From positions 12,281,001-12,345,000 of the forward strand of contig NC_092673.1 of assembly GCF_964355755.1 (NCBI RefSeq): a stretch of DNA of 64,000 nt. Direction: 5' to 3'. Each line of letters opens with the position of its first letter. Positions within the stretch are counted from its first letter, which is position 1. Below, piece by piece: positions 13,331 to 24,178 of this stretch. The notes under the pieces are model-generated. The model saw only the letters and a list, made by a program, of their open reading frames with translations, had not been told where the DNA came from and did no database searches. The position numbers and the translations under genes are program-made. Source of the DNA: Antedon mediterranea (taxonomy: Eukaryota > Echinodermata > Crinoidea > Comatulida > Antedonidae).

Positions 13331-13879
13331 CCTTTAAATTGTTTTTCTTATGAATAATAAATTCATTGAAGATAAGATATGGAATAACCATGTGACGATC
13401 TCTTTTAAACGAAACAGCCATTTCGAAGGTTTTAGATTAAACAGTTTTTTAGGATCGTTTTTTTTTCTGTGTAATTTTGCAGAAATATAAAATCAAAACC
13501 TAATTTTTTTAACAAGTAAATATCAATATAATAACTGTATACTACTGTATTTATATTTGAAAAAAAATCATGATGTTTAAGATCAATGTTTATTATTGTG
13601 ATTTTGTATACAATAATAATAAAAACATTTAGGCATATACCATATTATATAATTATAGCTGATTATTATACTAGCCTACGAAGAGGCCTAGGCCTTAGAC
13701 AGTTACGTAGTATCTATTATTAATACAGTATAGTATACCCAGCAGACAGACAATATAATAAAGGGTACTGTTTTATATTTTACAGATTGATCTGAGATTT
13801 TCTCTAATTAATATTGTATTATATTTAAATTTCAGCTGCTTTCGGCTTTTTGGGTGTTCGACCTCCTTAATTATTTCAG
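13331..13879. other. Intergenic, nothing recognised
   Basis: AT-rich, with an AGGCCTAGGCCTTAG palindrome near 13683. No coding sequence supported. Confidence 0.4.
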
Positions 13880-14792
13880 GGACATGGTATGCGCCTTCAT
13901 AATGGATGTCGCTCTGGTATTCTCATTGCACAAAATAATCGTTTCCTTCTGCATGTATGGACTCGCCTCCCTGCTCTCCTAGCAGTCCCAACTCAACTCC
14001 CTACTTCTTTATTGATGGCAGTACATGATCCTCAAGTAAGTGGAGCTTAGGGGATATTCTTTCATTCTATTGGTGAAAGTCGTCCATAAATCTGTATAAA
14101 TATAACATTATTTTAAATATTGATTACATTTGTTCTCATTCCATAATTTTACAACTCGTAAAGAAAACTTTATTTATATATAGTAGTTTGAAATCAAGAA
14201 AAATGATACCAATTGATTGGATGTCATCGGTTGTTACACCCTGCAATTGTTATTGCTGTTGTGTACTGCTGGGTATTTAGAGAGTAAGTTGATGTACTTT
14301 ACTTCAATCTAAGCTGCTTTCGTCATTGGCAGTTGTCCCTTACTAATGGACAAGAGATCTGCCTCTACAGTATACCAACCACTCTACAACCATTCTTGCA
14401 TAGGTCACGTAAGACTTTTATAAAAATAAATACAGTATTATAATAGTAGTAATAATAATATAAATAAGATTCATGTATATAAAGAGGCCTACTACTATTA
14501 TTTATTAAAATTAGAATAAATAATTCTACATACATAGCTTTAGTGCCTTGTGCACATGATTGCTATTGAATTGCCATTGGCATCAGCAACACTTACGATT
14601 TGTATCTCTGCTTTAAAACTTTCACCACCATGATCTCCACCAAACTTCAGCCATATCTCATTGTCGATGTATATTTAAAGTTTATTTTGCCTGTAAAATA
14701 TAATAACAATGTTATTCTTTTTTGACAGGAACAAAATGTGGGCACAGAATTTAGAAGATAAAATTATAAACTTATTGGTGGTACTCGTCAAG
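13880..14792 (+). CDS. Unidentified three-exon gene fragment
   Basis: Three candidate exons have matching phases: 13880-14035 (acceptor TTATTTCAG, donor CAA|GTAAGT), 14333-14403 (acceptor TTGGCAG, donor CATAG|GTCACG) and 14729-14792 (acceptor TTTGACAG, donor AAG|GTAATT). Joined, they give about 97 codons without a stop, including RSGILIAQNNRFLLHVWTRL and EICLYSIPTTLQPFLHR. The family was not recognised. No start codon exon was found, and the next possible acceptor (near 15214) leads quickly to a stop, so the gene may be broken or the exons may belong to an old insertion. The stronger donor at 14408 would break the phase. Confidence 0.33.
14570..14695 (-). pseudogene. Fragment of a repetitive GGDHGG-SFK type protein
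   Basis: Minus-strand translation reads IWLKFGGDHGGESFKAEIQI, ending at a GTAAGT. The word I/LKxGGDHGGxSFK is, from memory, characteristic of a protein of unknown function repeated in many invertebrate genomes and probably transposon-encoded. A stop lies just upstream in frame. The identification rests on this one motif. Confidence 0.35.
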
Positions 14793-15726
14793 GTAATTAA
14801 AACCAAAGCCTTTATATCTAGGATGTGAACAACAGCTACCTCTTTCAAACTGAGACCTTTGTGCTGACTGGAATAAACAACAGTTACTCATTTTTTTATT
14901 CCAACTCGCAAAGCAGTTCCTTCTAGCGTTCTCTCATTATCTTTTCTGACGGTATTAGTCCTGGAACATACCTGGACGTTTATTAATGCAAATAACTTAA
15001 TATAGGAGTGCCAACATAATAATATACTGTATTATATAGCATCTATATTTAATTAAAATACAACTCCTATTAAGGGGACACCTTCAGGACCTAAAAAATT
15101 GTCAGAAAAGAGGGCAATTCTATAGCATATGAATCATTGTTTTATCCATACAAATACAGTAGGTATATGTAGTTACATTACTTATTATTATTTTACCTTC
15201 TTATCTTCAACAGTTGATTCCATAGAACATTTGATCTGTCATCATCGCCAGCGCCTTATCAACTGTGATGCTTTTCCTTGCATTGATGCTTGCAGCCTAT
15301 AATGTTTGGGATGGTGTTGATTTTAGTAAGGCCATCTCCTGCTTATCTGAACAACTATTGCTGATCTGTTTTTGAGTGGGTTTTTACTGCATTTTTCCTA
15401 GGCTGTTAAACACGCGTGTTTATAATGTTTAGTGTATAGATTGGATTACCCAAAAATCTATAATAATTTTTAGAAGAATTTAACGCACTTGTCAATTGTA
15501 TGCCCATAACCACCACCTCCGCCCCTGCGGATGTGCGTCATATCCCAGCATAAAAAAGTGGATTACCTTAAGGTGACTATGTTTATGATAATTATGGTGG
15601 GTGGTAAAGTGACGGGCAATGACACACCAATGTTTGTCAAAAATTATTAGTAAATCATGCACCTCTCCCGGGGTTCATAAGTGGGTCATTCAATTGACAA
15701 ATGCATAAAAATGTATTTAATAATAG
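14793..15726. other. Intergenic, nothing firm
   Basis: No supported gene. A possible exon after CTTCAACAG near 15214 contains HLICHHRQRLINCDAF in one frame but is soon stopped. Confidence 0.35.
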
Positions 15727-16864
15727 TAGGCTAGTCAATCTAGCAAAAAAAACAGCCCAAAGTGAAACAAATTGCAAACAGAGATTTTTCTTTTTTAAAT
15801 GGTCATATATGATGAGGAGATCAAAATTTGAGCATCACACCTCTGTCACTCATCCCGATGATATGCAAATTAGCTTAAATATGCAAATTAGGGTGAAATT
15901 ACAGGGTTACCATATCTCAAAAACTACTAGTCCGAGAGAGTTGATTTTTTCACTGATCTATTCAAAAAGTATATATTTATATTTACTCTAATGAAACATT
16001 TTACGAAAAAATGACCGGAAGTACAACATTTGACCTTCGACCCCATTTCTCAATGTTTGCATACAATGTGACTAAAATGTCTGTAGAGACTTTATTTTGC
16101 CCTCAAATGACCCAGACATAGGTTCCTAATAGCCAGCATAGGATCACTTTGTAATTCCCAAAATCACACCTTTGTCACACACCTCGAAAGTATGCAAATT
16201 AGTAGTACAATTTAAATAAAATATGCAAATAAGGGGAAAAAATTACAGTTGTCCTATATCTCGAAAACCACTAATGCTAGAGAGCTGATTTTTTCACAGC
16301 CGTATTCAAAATGTACATATTTCTATTTGCTCCAATGAAACATTTTACAAAAAATTGACCGGAAGTATGACATTTGACCCTCGACCCCATTTCTCAATAC
16401 AGTATTGCATATATAAATGAAACTAAAATGTCTGTAGAGACTTTGTTTTGCCCTCAAATGACTCGGAGACAGGTTTCTAATAGCCAACATAGGAATGTTT
16501 AGTAAATCTCAAAATCACACCTGTATCACTCACCTTCAAAGTATGCAAATTATTAGTACAAGTTACATGAAATATGCAAATTAGAGGGTGAAATTAAAGG
16601 TTCCTATATATCGAAAACCACTAAGGCTAGAGAGTTGATTTTTTCAATAACTTGTTCAGAATGTACATATTTATATTTACTCTAATGAACCATTTTACGA
16701 AAAAATGACCGGAAATACAACAATTGACCCTCGACCCCATTTATCAATGTTTGCATACATAATGCGACTAAAATGTCTGTAGAGACTTTGTTTTGGACTC
16801 AAATAACTTGGACATGTTTCCTATAGTCAGCATAGGACCGCTTTGTAATTCCCAAAATCACGCT

Positions 16865-16978
16865 TTCGTTTTGGCATAGTTGGAATTCCCTTTTTTCGTA
16901 TTAGTTTATGTACAGCGCTTAGAGGTTTCACAACATTAGGCGCTATATAAATCCAGGATATTATTATTATTATTATTT
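16865..16978 (+). repeat. SINE/LINE tail fragment inserted in the left foldback arm
   Basis: Interrupts a 345 bp unit. It contains TACAGCGCTTAGAGG..., AGGCGCTATATAAATCCAGG and a (TTA)n tail. The GCGCTATATAAAT word recurs near 7722 and, inverted, near 41409, and is a common 3' end of marine invertebrate SINEs and LINEs. Confidence 0.6.
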
Positions 16979-18040
16979 CTCAATATTTGCATATAATGCA
17001 ACTAAAATGTATCTACAGACTTTGTTTTGGCCTCAAATGACTCGGATACAGGTTTTATATAGCCAGTAAGTCAAGCACCTCGAAAGTATGCAAATTAGTA
17101 GTACAAGCTATATGAAATATGCAAATTACAGTGAATTGCCTTATGTATCTCGAAAACGCTAATGACCGAGAGAGAAAGATATGGCAACTTTCTTGTACTA
17201 CTGATTTGCATACTTTCAAGCGAAGTAACAGAGGTGTGATTTTGAGAATTACTAATCAGTTCTATGCTGGCTATAGAAAAACCTGTATCTGGGTCATTAT
17301 TGAAAAAAAAAATTATCGAAAGTATGACATTTGACCCTCGAACCTATTTCTCAATATTTGCATATAATGCAACTAAAATGTATGTACAGACTTTGTTTTG
17401 GCCTCAAATGACTTGGATACAGGTTTTATATAGCCAGTATAGGATCGTTTAGAATTCCAAAAGTCAAGCAACTCGAAAGTATGCAAATTATTAGTACAAG
17501 TTATATGAAATATTCAAATTACAGCCTTATGTATCTCGAAAAACGCTAATGACCGATAGAGATATGGCAACTTTCACCTCTTGTACTACTAATTTGCATA
17601 TTTTCTAGGGAAGTAACAAAGGTGTGATTTTGAGAATTACTAACATTTCTATGCTGGCTATAGAAAACCTGTATCTGAGTCATTTGAGGCCAAAACAGTC
17701 TGTACAGATATTTTAGTTGAATTATATGAAAATATTGAGAAATAGGGTCAAGGGTCAAATGTCATAATTCAATCAAGACAATTTTTGCGTAAAATGTTTC
17801 ATTACACGAATATAAATATGTACATTCTGAATCAACTCTGAATTCAAATCAACTCTCTAGAATTAATGGTTTTTGAGATATGGGAAGACTGTAATTTCAC
17901 CCCTAATTTGCATATTTCATGTAACTTGTACTAATAATTTGCATACTTTCAAAGTATGTGACAAAGATGTGATTTTGGGAATTACAAAGAGGTCCTATGC
18001 TGACAATAGGAAAACTGTATCCGAGTCATTTGAGTCCAAA

Positions 18041-18845
18041 ACAAGACCAACAGCCATTAAGTCGCGTGCTACAATGCATAGTGATACCGGACCGACAGAA
18101 AAACAGACCGACAGACAGACAGACGGACCGACCGACATAGTGAACTATACTGACCGAAATTACTGAACATGTTTAAAAATGTTGAAATGTTTAAAAACAT
18201 TTATATTTTTTTAATTTACACGTGCGTAGCCTGTCACTTTTGACGTGCTCGTATAACGTAATTTCGAGTTGAAAAGTAAGTCAAGAAAACAGAAATCGGG
18301 TAGGAAGAGTGCGCAATAACATTTAACGCGCAGTGCGCGCGCAAAAATCTGCGCACTCATGGCAATTTTGTAAACGCTTAAAATTGCCTGAAACGTACTC
18401 TTATTTCATCGAAAATAAATTTTGAAAATTTTAAGCGCGCTTACGCATGCGTTACATGCGCTACGCACGTAATTGTATTGCCATATGATGATTTATGCCC
18501 TGAAATTTATGAGTACCAAATTTTATTTAACTGTGATTCATGGTTGTTAAGATATGATTACAAACGTGATTTCGTTAAATCGTGCGTAGACCGCGTAATT
18601 TTTTATTGCGCACCGTGAAAACATAACCACATCGATTCCTGGCCATAAGGAATATTCTGTGAAAAATTGACTTAGCTAGATTAAACTGATATCAAGATAA
18701 GGTCATAAAGCGATAAAACACATAGTGATACCGGACCGACAGACAGACAGACAGACAGACCGACAGACAGACCGACAGACAGACCGACAGACAGACAGAC
18801 CGACCGACATAGTGAACTATAGAGTCGCTTCCACGCGACTAAAAA
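18041..18845 (+). mobile_element. Hairpin-ended GACAGACA element, copy A
   Basis: One of four copies in the window. It starts with ACAAGACCAACAGCC, AAGTCGCGTG and a (CGACAGAC)n tract, then has TAGTGAACTATA, a unique core rich in GCGCGC and ACGCATGCG, a second copy of the GATACCGGACCGACAG...TAGTGAACTATA block, and a terminal hairpin (AGTCGCTTCCACGCGACT) followed by AAAAA. It interrupts a foldback unit between TCCAAAACA and TATCTACAGAC. No coding capacity seen. Confidence 0.75.
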
Positions 18846-19021
18846 TTATCTACAGACATTTTAGTCGCATTATGTATGCAAACATTGATAAATAGGGTCA
18901 AGGGTCAATTGTTGTATTTCCGTTCATTTTTTCGTAAAATGTTTCATTAGAGCAAATATAAATATATGTACATTCTGAACAAGTTTTTGAAAAAATCAAC
19001 TCTCTACCTTAGCGGTTTTCG

Positions 19022-19689
19022 ACACATCAGAACAACTTAATGGTAAACTAGATAAAGTCCTAGAAAATCAAAAAAACTACAACAAAAGGCTTACCAAACT
19101 GGAAACAACTGTCAAAGATCTAGAAAAAAGTGTGGAATATGCGCATGATTCAACTAACAAAACGAAGGAAGAAATAAAAAAAATTGGAAATGAAATCAAG
19201 AAAATGGAAGAGTATGAAAACAAAATGGCGGCTTATCAGGATAAAATGGCGGACATGGAAAATTCAATCCTAAAACAAGAAAGATACAGTAGGAGTTTTA
19301 ATCTAAGGTTTGGAGGAGTTATAGAAAATGCTACAGAAAACACCCAGGACTTATTGCAAAAAGTACTACGCGAAGAACTCGGACTCGAGGACATCGAAAT
19401 TGAAAATTGCCATCGCACCGGGAAACGCCGTTTAGATAACAAACCGAGGCATATAATAGCTAAATTTCTGTACCGTCCACAAAGAAACCAAGTCCTAAAA
19501 CTAGGAAAAGTAAAATTAAAAAGTAAATCACAAAACGTATTTATTACTGAAGATTTACCTGACGCGGACATGAAGAAAAAGAGAGAATTATCTACAATTA
19601 TGGCGCAGGCATATGCCGAAAAACGTAAGCCCGTATTCAGAAATGGACAACTGTTTATCGACGGTAAGCCATACAAGCCACTAAAATAA
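19022..19689 (+). CDS. LINE ORF1-type nucleic-acid chaperone, N-terminally truncated
   Basis: Open from the insertion junction to the TAA at 19687-19689, about 222 codons, with no initiating Met near the start; the first ATG in frame is at 19204. Residues 1-80 are a heptad-like coiled coil rich in K, E, L and N. Then come RSFNLRFGGVIENATEN, NCHRTGKRRLDNKPRHIIAKF and ITEDLPDADMKKKREL, which match in order the RRM-like and C-terminal domains of L1-type ORF1 proteins (transposase_22 family): RNA-binding, trimerising proteins that coat the element RNA. The reading frame is undamaged where present. The minus-strand ORF over it is a shadow. Confidence 0.75.
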
Positions 19690-20580
19690 CTATAATTAAG
19701 TCATTAAGCCAAATTAATTAATGTTCAATTGAACACAATTAATTAATGTTTATGAATTATATTTCATACCTACATTACCGCAGAGTCTATCATTGTCTTG
19801 TAGAACGTAGACTAATTATGTGATTGTAGTAGTATTTCTACCGTTATAAATTGTAAATAAACGAAGTTTGTTTGTTTATGTCGCGCACCTGGCTGTTAGT
19901 GTTATGTTCTGGATATCTCTGTCCATTCAAACTTTAATTCATGTGACCCACGGCAGGTGTGCGACGATAGTGTTACATAATGAGAAATACCAACAACAAT
20001 TAAGTGGCTGTTGACGATGTAAGTTTCAACGTAGTTGTTTACCGGTAATTCATCGATGAGTTACTGGGTTGATCAAACTCGTAAACGTTAAACACATCGT
20101 TTTAATAAAACACAACACAACTAAATGTATTTAAGTTATACTATCCGTACTTTACTAGTGATGTATAATGACAAATTATAACAAAATTAAGTGGCTGATG
20201 TGATTAATAAGTGAGCGCCGTTATTGAGACATCATGTTCTAGACCGTTTCAACGTAGCTGTTTACCGGCGATGTTTGACTTACCAGTGAGTAACGATAAC
20301 TTGCCATAATAATACATTCTGGACATCGGTGAGTTAGATTGATCAAAATCTTTCAAGTTAACCAAATACTTAATTGGCGTCCATGATCATCATTATTGTT
20401 TCACTGCCTGTCGTTTAGTTGTTGTTGGTATGTCATGATAAAACAATTCATATTACATTGTATATATTGTAATTTATTGTACATACTTGTTAACTTAGGC
20501 TATTATGTGTTAACTATTCTCTGCTGTAAGCAGCTTGCTCAATTTTATTCATTTGTCATTTCCTTTTCTGTCTAATTTAA
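19690..20580. other. Long inter-ORF region of the LINE
   Basis: Unusually long for a LINE inter-ORF spacer. It contains TAAATAAACGAAGTTTGTTTGTTT near 19855, resembling a polyadenylation signal plus 3' tail. After that are two diverged copies of a block with CAACGTAG(T/C)TGTTTACCGG (near 20028 and 20251) and TTGATCAAA (near 20069 and 20340), which could be tandem 5' UTR or promoter monomers for ORF2. Confidence 0.5.
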
Positions 20581-23547
20581 ATGTTTGAATGTGACCTTTT
20601 TGATAATGTAAATGTGAGCACAGAATATTTTAACGAAGATAACTTAATTTCTTCACTTGAACATTCTAATTTATCATCAAACTTTTCTATATTTGGACTA
20701 AACTGTCGTAGTGTTGTTAATAAGTTTGACTTAATCTCAAACTATTTAGACTCACTCGTACATGCCTTCTCCGTTATTGCCTTCAGTGAAACCTGGTTAA
20801 CCAAAAAAGATAATATTAATCTATACCAGTTACCAGGCTACAGTTTGATTCACAATGATAGGAAAGATAAGAGAGGTGGTGGGGTAGCGTTCTATGTTAC
20901 CAACAAACTAACATATATTATTAGAAATGATCTGTCATCTTGTATGACTGAAGCAGAGACTATTTTTATTGAGATTGAGTTAGAATCAGGAAATAATGTT
21001 ATTTGTGGTATAGTTTATAGACCACCCTCACGTTCCTTGCAAAAGTTTGATGATGAATTAACATGTGTAATGCAAATGATTAATCTAGAAAAAAAGAAAT
21101 CTTACCTTGTGGGAGACTATAACATAAACTTACTCCAACAATCTACCGACAACACTATCCAATCACACTTAGACACAATATTTTCTCAGTCATTTCAGCC
21201 AATCATAAAAAGTCCTACTAGAATATCCGATAATTGTGCTTCAATAATTGATAACATTTATTGCAACATCGATTCTTTTACTACGTCCCTTAAAAGTGGA
21301 ATACTTATTACTGATATTTCTGATCACTTCCCAATATTCTGTGTAGATACTTTGGAAAAACATAATAAGCAATATCCTCGATTTGTATATAAACGACAAT
21401 ACTCTCCTCAACAAACGGAGTATTTTTTGCAAGAATTACAAAGTAATCAGTGGAATGATGTGCTATTCTCAAATAATGCGAATGTTGCTTATCAAAATTT
21501 TACAAACACTTTAAATAAAACAATTGATAATTGTTTCCCTTTAAAACGAATTAGAAATAAGGCGAACAAGTTAAAATCTCCTTGGATCACAGCTGAAATT
21601 GCCAGAGCTATCTCTCAAAAACATAAATTATATAAAAAGTACAAACAAAATAACACCACTACTAATAAAAGTACGTACATACATTTTAGAAACAAGTTAA
21701 CCACTACTATTAGAAATCGGAAAAAAGAATATTATATGGTCCAGTTTGAACGAAATAAACAAGATATTAAAAAAACGTGGACAATCCTAAATGATATAAT
21801 GGGTAGGAAAAAGACTACCAATTTGCCTACAAAAATAAAATTGGGTACTGAGACTTTCTCTGATAATGATGAGAAAGCTGATGCATTCAACTCTTTTTTT
21901 ATTAATATTGGAGAAAAACTAAATAATAAATTTAGGCATGAATCTCAAAATGAAGAAATCACCCACAGAACTTTCTTAAAGGGAAATTTTACCTCTTCAA
22001 TGTTTTTTAAGCCTGTTACTGAACATGAACTTAACCACTATATTAAAAACACAAAGAATACTTCTCCTGGCCATGATGGTATAAGTGCCCAACTCATAAA
22101 ATCTGCTTCCCCGTTTATTTTAAAACCTTTATTGCATATTATTAATACGTCATTATCATCGGGCTGTGTCCCGGCTGATATAAAAATTGCTAAAGTTATC
22201 CCGGTATTTAAGAATGGTGACATCTCCGATATAAATAATTATCGGCCTATTTCCATTTTACCCTTTTTTTCCAAAATATTTGAGAGGATTGTGTATGATC
22301 AAACGATTTGTTACCTCTCAAAATATAACGTACTGAGTAAAACACAGTATGGATTTAGACAACACCATTCAACTAGTCATGCTTTAATACAATCGATTGA
22401 AAAAATCACAAACGCTATTGAGAATAAAGAGTTCACACTAGGAGTTTTCCTTGATTTATCAAAAGCGTTTGATACAATCGATCATGATATATTATTAGAT
22501 AAGTTAAGATTTTATGGTATAAGAGGAGTTCCGCTAAACTGGTTCTCAAACTATCTTAAAAAAAGACTACAATACACATTTATTGTTAATACTGCATCTA
22601 GTAAAATGACAGTAAACACTGGAGTTCCTCAGGGATCCATATTGGGTCCATTATTATTTCTTATATTCATTAATGATATTAGTCTAGCATGTAACCATGT
22701 AGACATGATTATGTATGCAGATGACACAAATGTGTTTTATAGTCACAATGATATTACTCAAGCTTTTGATACAATGAACCAGGAGTTATCTATACTTTCG
22801 GACTGGTTTATTGCTAACAAATTAACGCTAAATGTAAACAAATCAAAATATGTTATATTTAAGGCTAGAAATAAGTCAGCTGACACTACCTCACTAGAAT
22901 TGAGGATGGGAAATGAATGTATAGTAAAAGCTACTGAAGTTAAATTTCTAGGCTTATTTCTGGATGAAACTTTATCGTTTAATTTTCATGTAAATGAGGT
23001 AGCAAACAGTATTTCTAGAATAATTGGTGTCTTAAACAAAGTGAAGTCTATGTTATCAAGTAAAATCTTGTTAACGGTATACAATGCACTTATATTACCT
23101 AGAATAACGTATGCTATCACAGTATGGGGTGCTACTTCTGCTACAAACTTAAACCGTATACATATTCTCCAGAAAAAAGCACTTAGAAATATTTGTCATG
23201 TTCATTTTATGCATCCTTCTCATCCACTTTTTATTTCAACCCAAACATTAAATATTTTTGACCTTTATACGAAACACACTGCTATATTTATGTATCAATA
23301 TAAACATAATCTATTACCTGAATCATTTAATAACTTATTTAGTACATCTGCCTCATTCCATAATTACTCAACTAGAAACAGGTCAAACTACTGTCCACAA
23401 CTAAAACGCACCAAAGTCGGACAGCAATGTATTTCCTACCAAGGAACACATATTTGGAACAATTTAACAGACTATATAAAACAATCCCCCACTTTAAGTT
23501 TGTTTAAACAGAGATTAAAGCAATATTATAACAATAGAAATATTTAA
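20581..23547 (+). CDS. LINE ORF2: apurinic-type endonuclease plus reverse transcriptase (jockey/CR1 superfamily)
   Basis: 988 codons, no interruption. Residues ~30-260 form the endonuclease, with GLNCRSVVNK, AFSETWL (Glu), RGGGVAFYV, GIVYRPPS, VGDYNINL and the catalytic ISDHFPIF. Residues ~500-830 form the reverse transcriptase: KVIPVFKNGD..INNYRPISIL, motif A LDLSKAFDTIDH, motif B GVPQGSILGPLLF, motif C MYADDTN, then LNVNKSKYVIF and FLGLFLDETLSF. The C-terminus has YSTRNRSN, GTHIWNNL and a basic FKQRLKQYY end. All catalytic residues visible are intact, so the protein could be functional. It nicks DNA and primes reverse transcription at the target. GDYN replaces the more usual GDFN. Subfamily (Daphne/Crack/CR1) was not resolved. 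Confidence 0.95.
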   Translation: MFECDLFDNVNVSTEYFNEDNLISSLEHSNLSSNFSIFGLNCRSVVNKFDLISNYLDSLVHAFSVIAFSETWLTKKDNINLYQLPGYSLIHNDRKDKRGGGVAFYVTNKLTYIIRNDLSSCMTEAETIFIEIELESGNNVICGIVYRPPSRSLQKFDDELTCVMQMINLEKKKSYLVGDYNINLLQQSTDNTIQSHLDTIFSQSFQPIIKSPTRISDNCASIIDNIYCNIDSFTTSLKSGILITDISDHFPIFCVDTLEKHNKQYPRFVYKRQYSPQQTEYFLQELQSNQWNDVLFSNNANVAYQNFTNTLNKTIDNCFPLKRIRNKANKLKSPWITAEIARAISQKHKLYKKYKQNNTTTNKSTYIHFRNKLTTTIRNRKKEYYMVQFERNKQDIKKTWTILNDIMGRKKTTNLPTKIKLGTETFSDNDEKADAFNSFFINIGEKLNNKFRHESQNEEITHRTFLKGNFTSSMFFKPVTEHELNHYIKNTKNTSPGHDGISAQLIKSASPFILKPLLHIINTSLSSGCVPADIKIAKVIPVFKNGDISDINNYRPISILPFFSKIFERIVYDQTICYLSKYNVLSKTQYGFRQHHSTSHALIQSIEKITNAIENKEFTLGVFLDLSKAFDTIDHDILLDKLRFYGIRGVPLNWFSNYLKKRLQYTFIVNTASSKMTVNTGVPQGSILGPLLFLIFINDISLACNHVDMIMYADDTNVFYSHNDITQAFDTMNQELSILSDWFIANKLTLNVNKSKYVIFKARNKSADTTSLELRMGNECIVKATEVKFLGLFLDETLSFNFHVNEVANSISRIIGVLNKVKSMLSSKILLTVYNALILPRITYAITVWGATSATNLNRIHILQKKALRNICHVHFMHPSHPLFISTQTLNIFDLYTKHTAIFMYQYKHNLLPESFNNLFSTSASFHNYSTRNRSNYCPQLKRTKVGQQCISYQGTHIWNNLTDYIKQSPTLSLFKQRLKQYYNNRNI

Positions 23548-23552
23548 GTTAA

Positions 23553-24178
23553 AGCCCCATTCCCTACGTTTTTTAGATGTAATTTAAGATCACAAACTAT
23601 ATTTAATGTAAAAATAATACTATATGGTCCTATTCCGATAACTTTTTTCGTCTTTAAACGGTTAAAAATGTGAAAAATAAGTCGATTTTAATAATTATAG
23701 CGGCCCGCTATAAATCCCCAAATGCATTGCGCGCGGATTGATATTTTTGTTTTTCACCTGTAATTCGCCCACTTTTCGATCGATCGTGAGGCCAAAACAA
23801 ATGGAAGACTCCTAACTTTTCAGCGAAAATACCGGGTTTTCCCCAATTTGTATCAACGGAGTCTGGCAAAAATAGAAAGACAATTAATGCAGCAACTATA
23901 CAACGTCAGGCTAGGTATATAGCTAGCGTACGATGTTCGCACGTTACCGATGTTTACCAGCTAGGCCTACAAAACTAAGCATAGCCAGGCTAGGCCTAAG
24001 ACCGTCCACGAGAGGTCGATCGCCGCGAGCTACTTAGGTAGTGCATTGTTTCTCACTTTTTATCATAATTTACCATAGAACGTACATTTAAGACAAGGAA
24101 TGACATGGTTTAATGTTTTTAAAGTGATATATATGTATTATTTTCCAAAAAACGTCCAAAATTGCAGGGAAGGGGTCT
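23553..24178. mobile_element. TTAA-flanked MITE inserted just after the LINE ORF2 stop
   Basis: Flanked on both sides by TTAA (23549-23552 and 24179-24182). Ends are imperfect inverted repeats: AGCCCCATTCCCTACG at the left and AGACCCCTTCCCTGC at the right (reverse complement). A 626 bp non-coding interior contains AGGCCTA palindromes. TTAA duplications are typical of piggyBac and Kolobok elements; no transposase is present. Confidence 0.75.

Noticed and set aside
18041-18845. Helitron interpretation of the hairpin-ended family (hairpin then CTAA)
   Set aside because: The hairpin directly abuts CTAA instead of lying ~10 bp upstream, left ends do not begin with TC, and insertion is not consistently between A and T.
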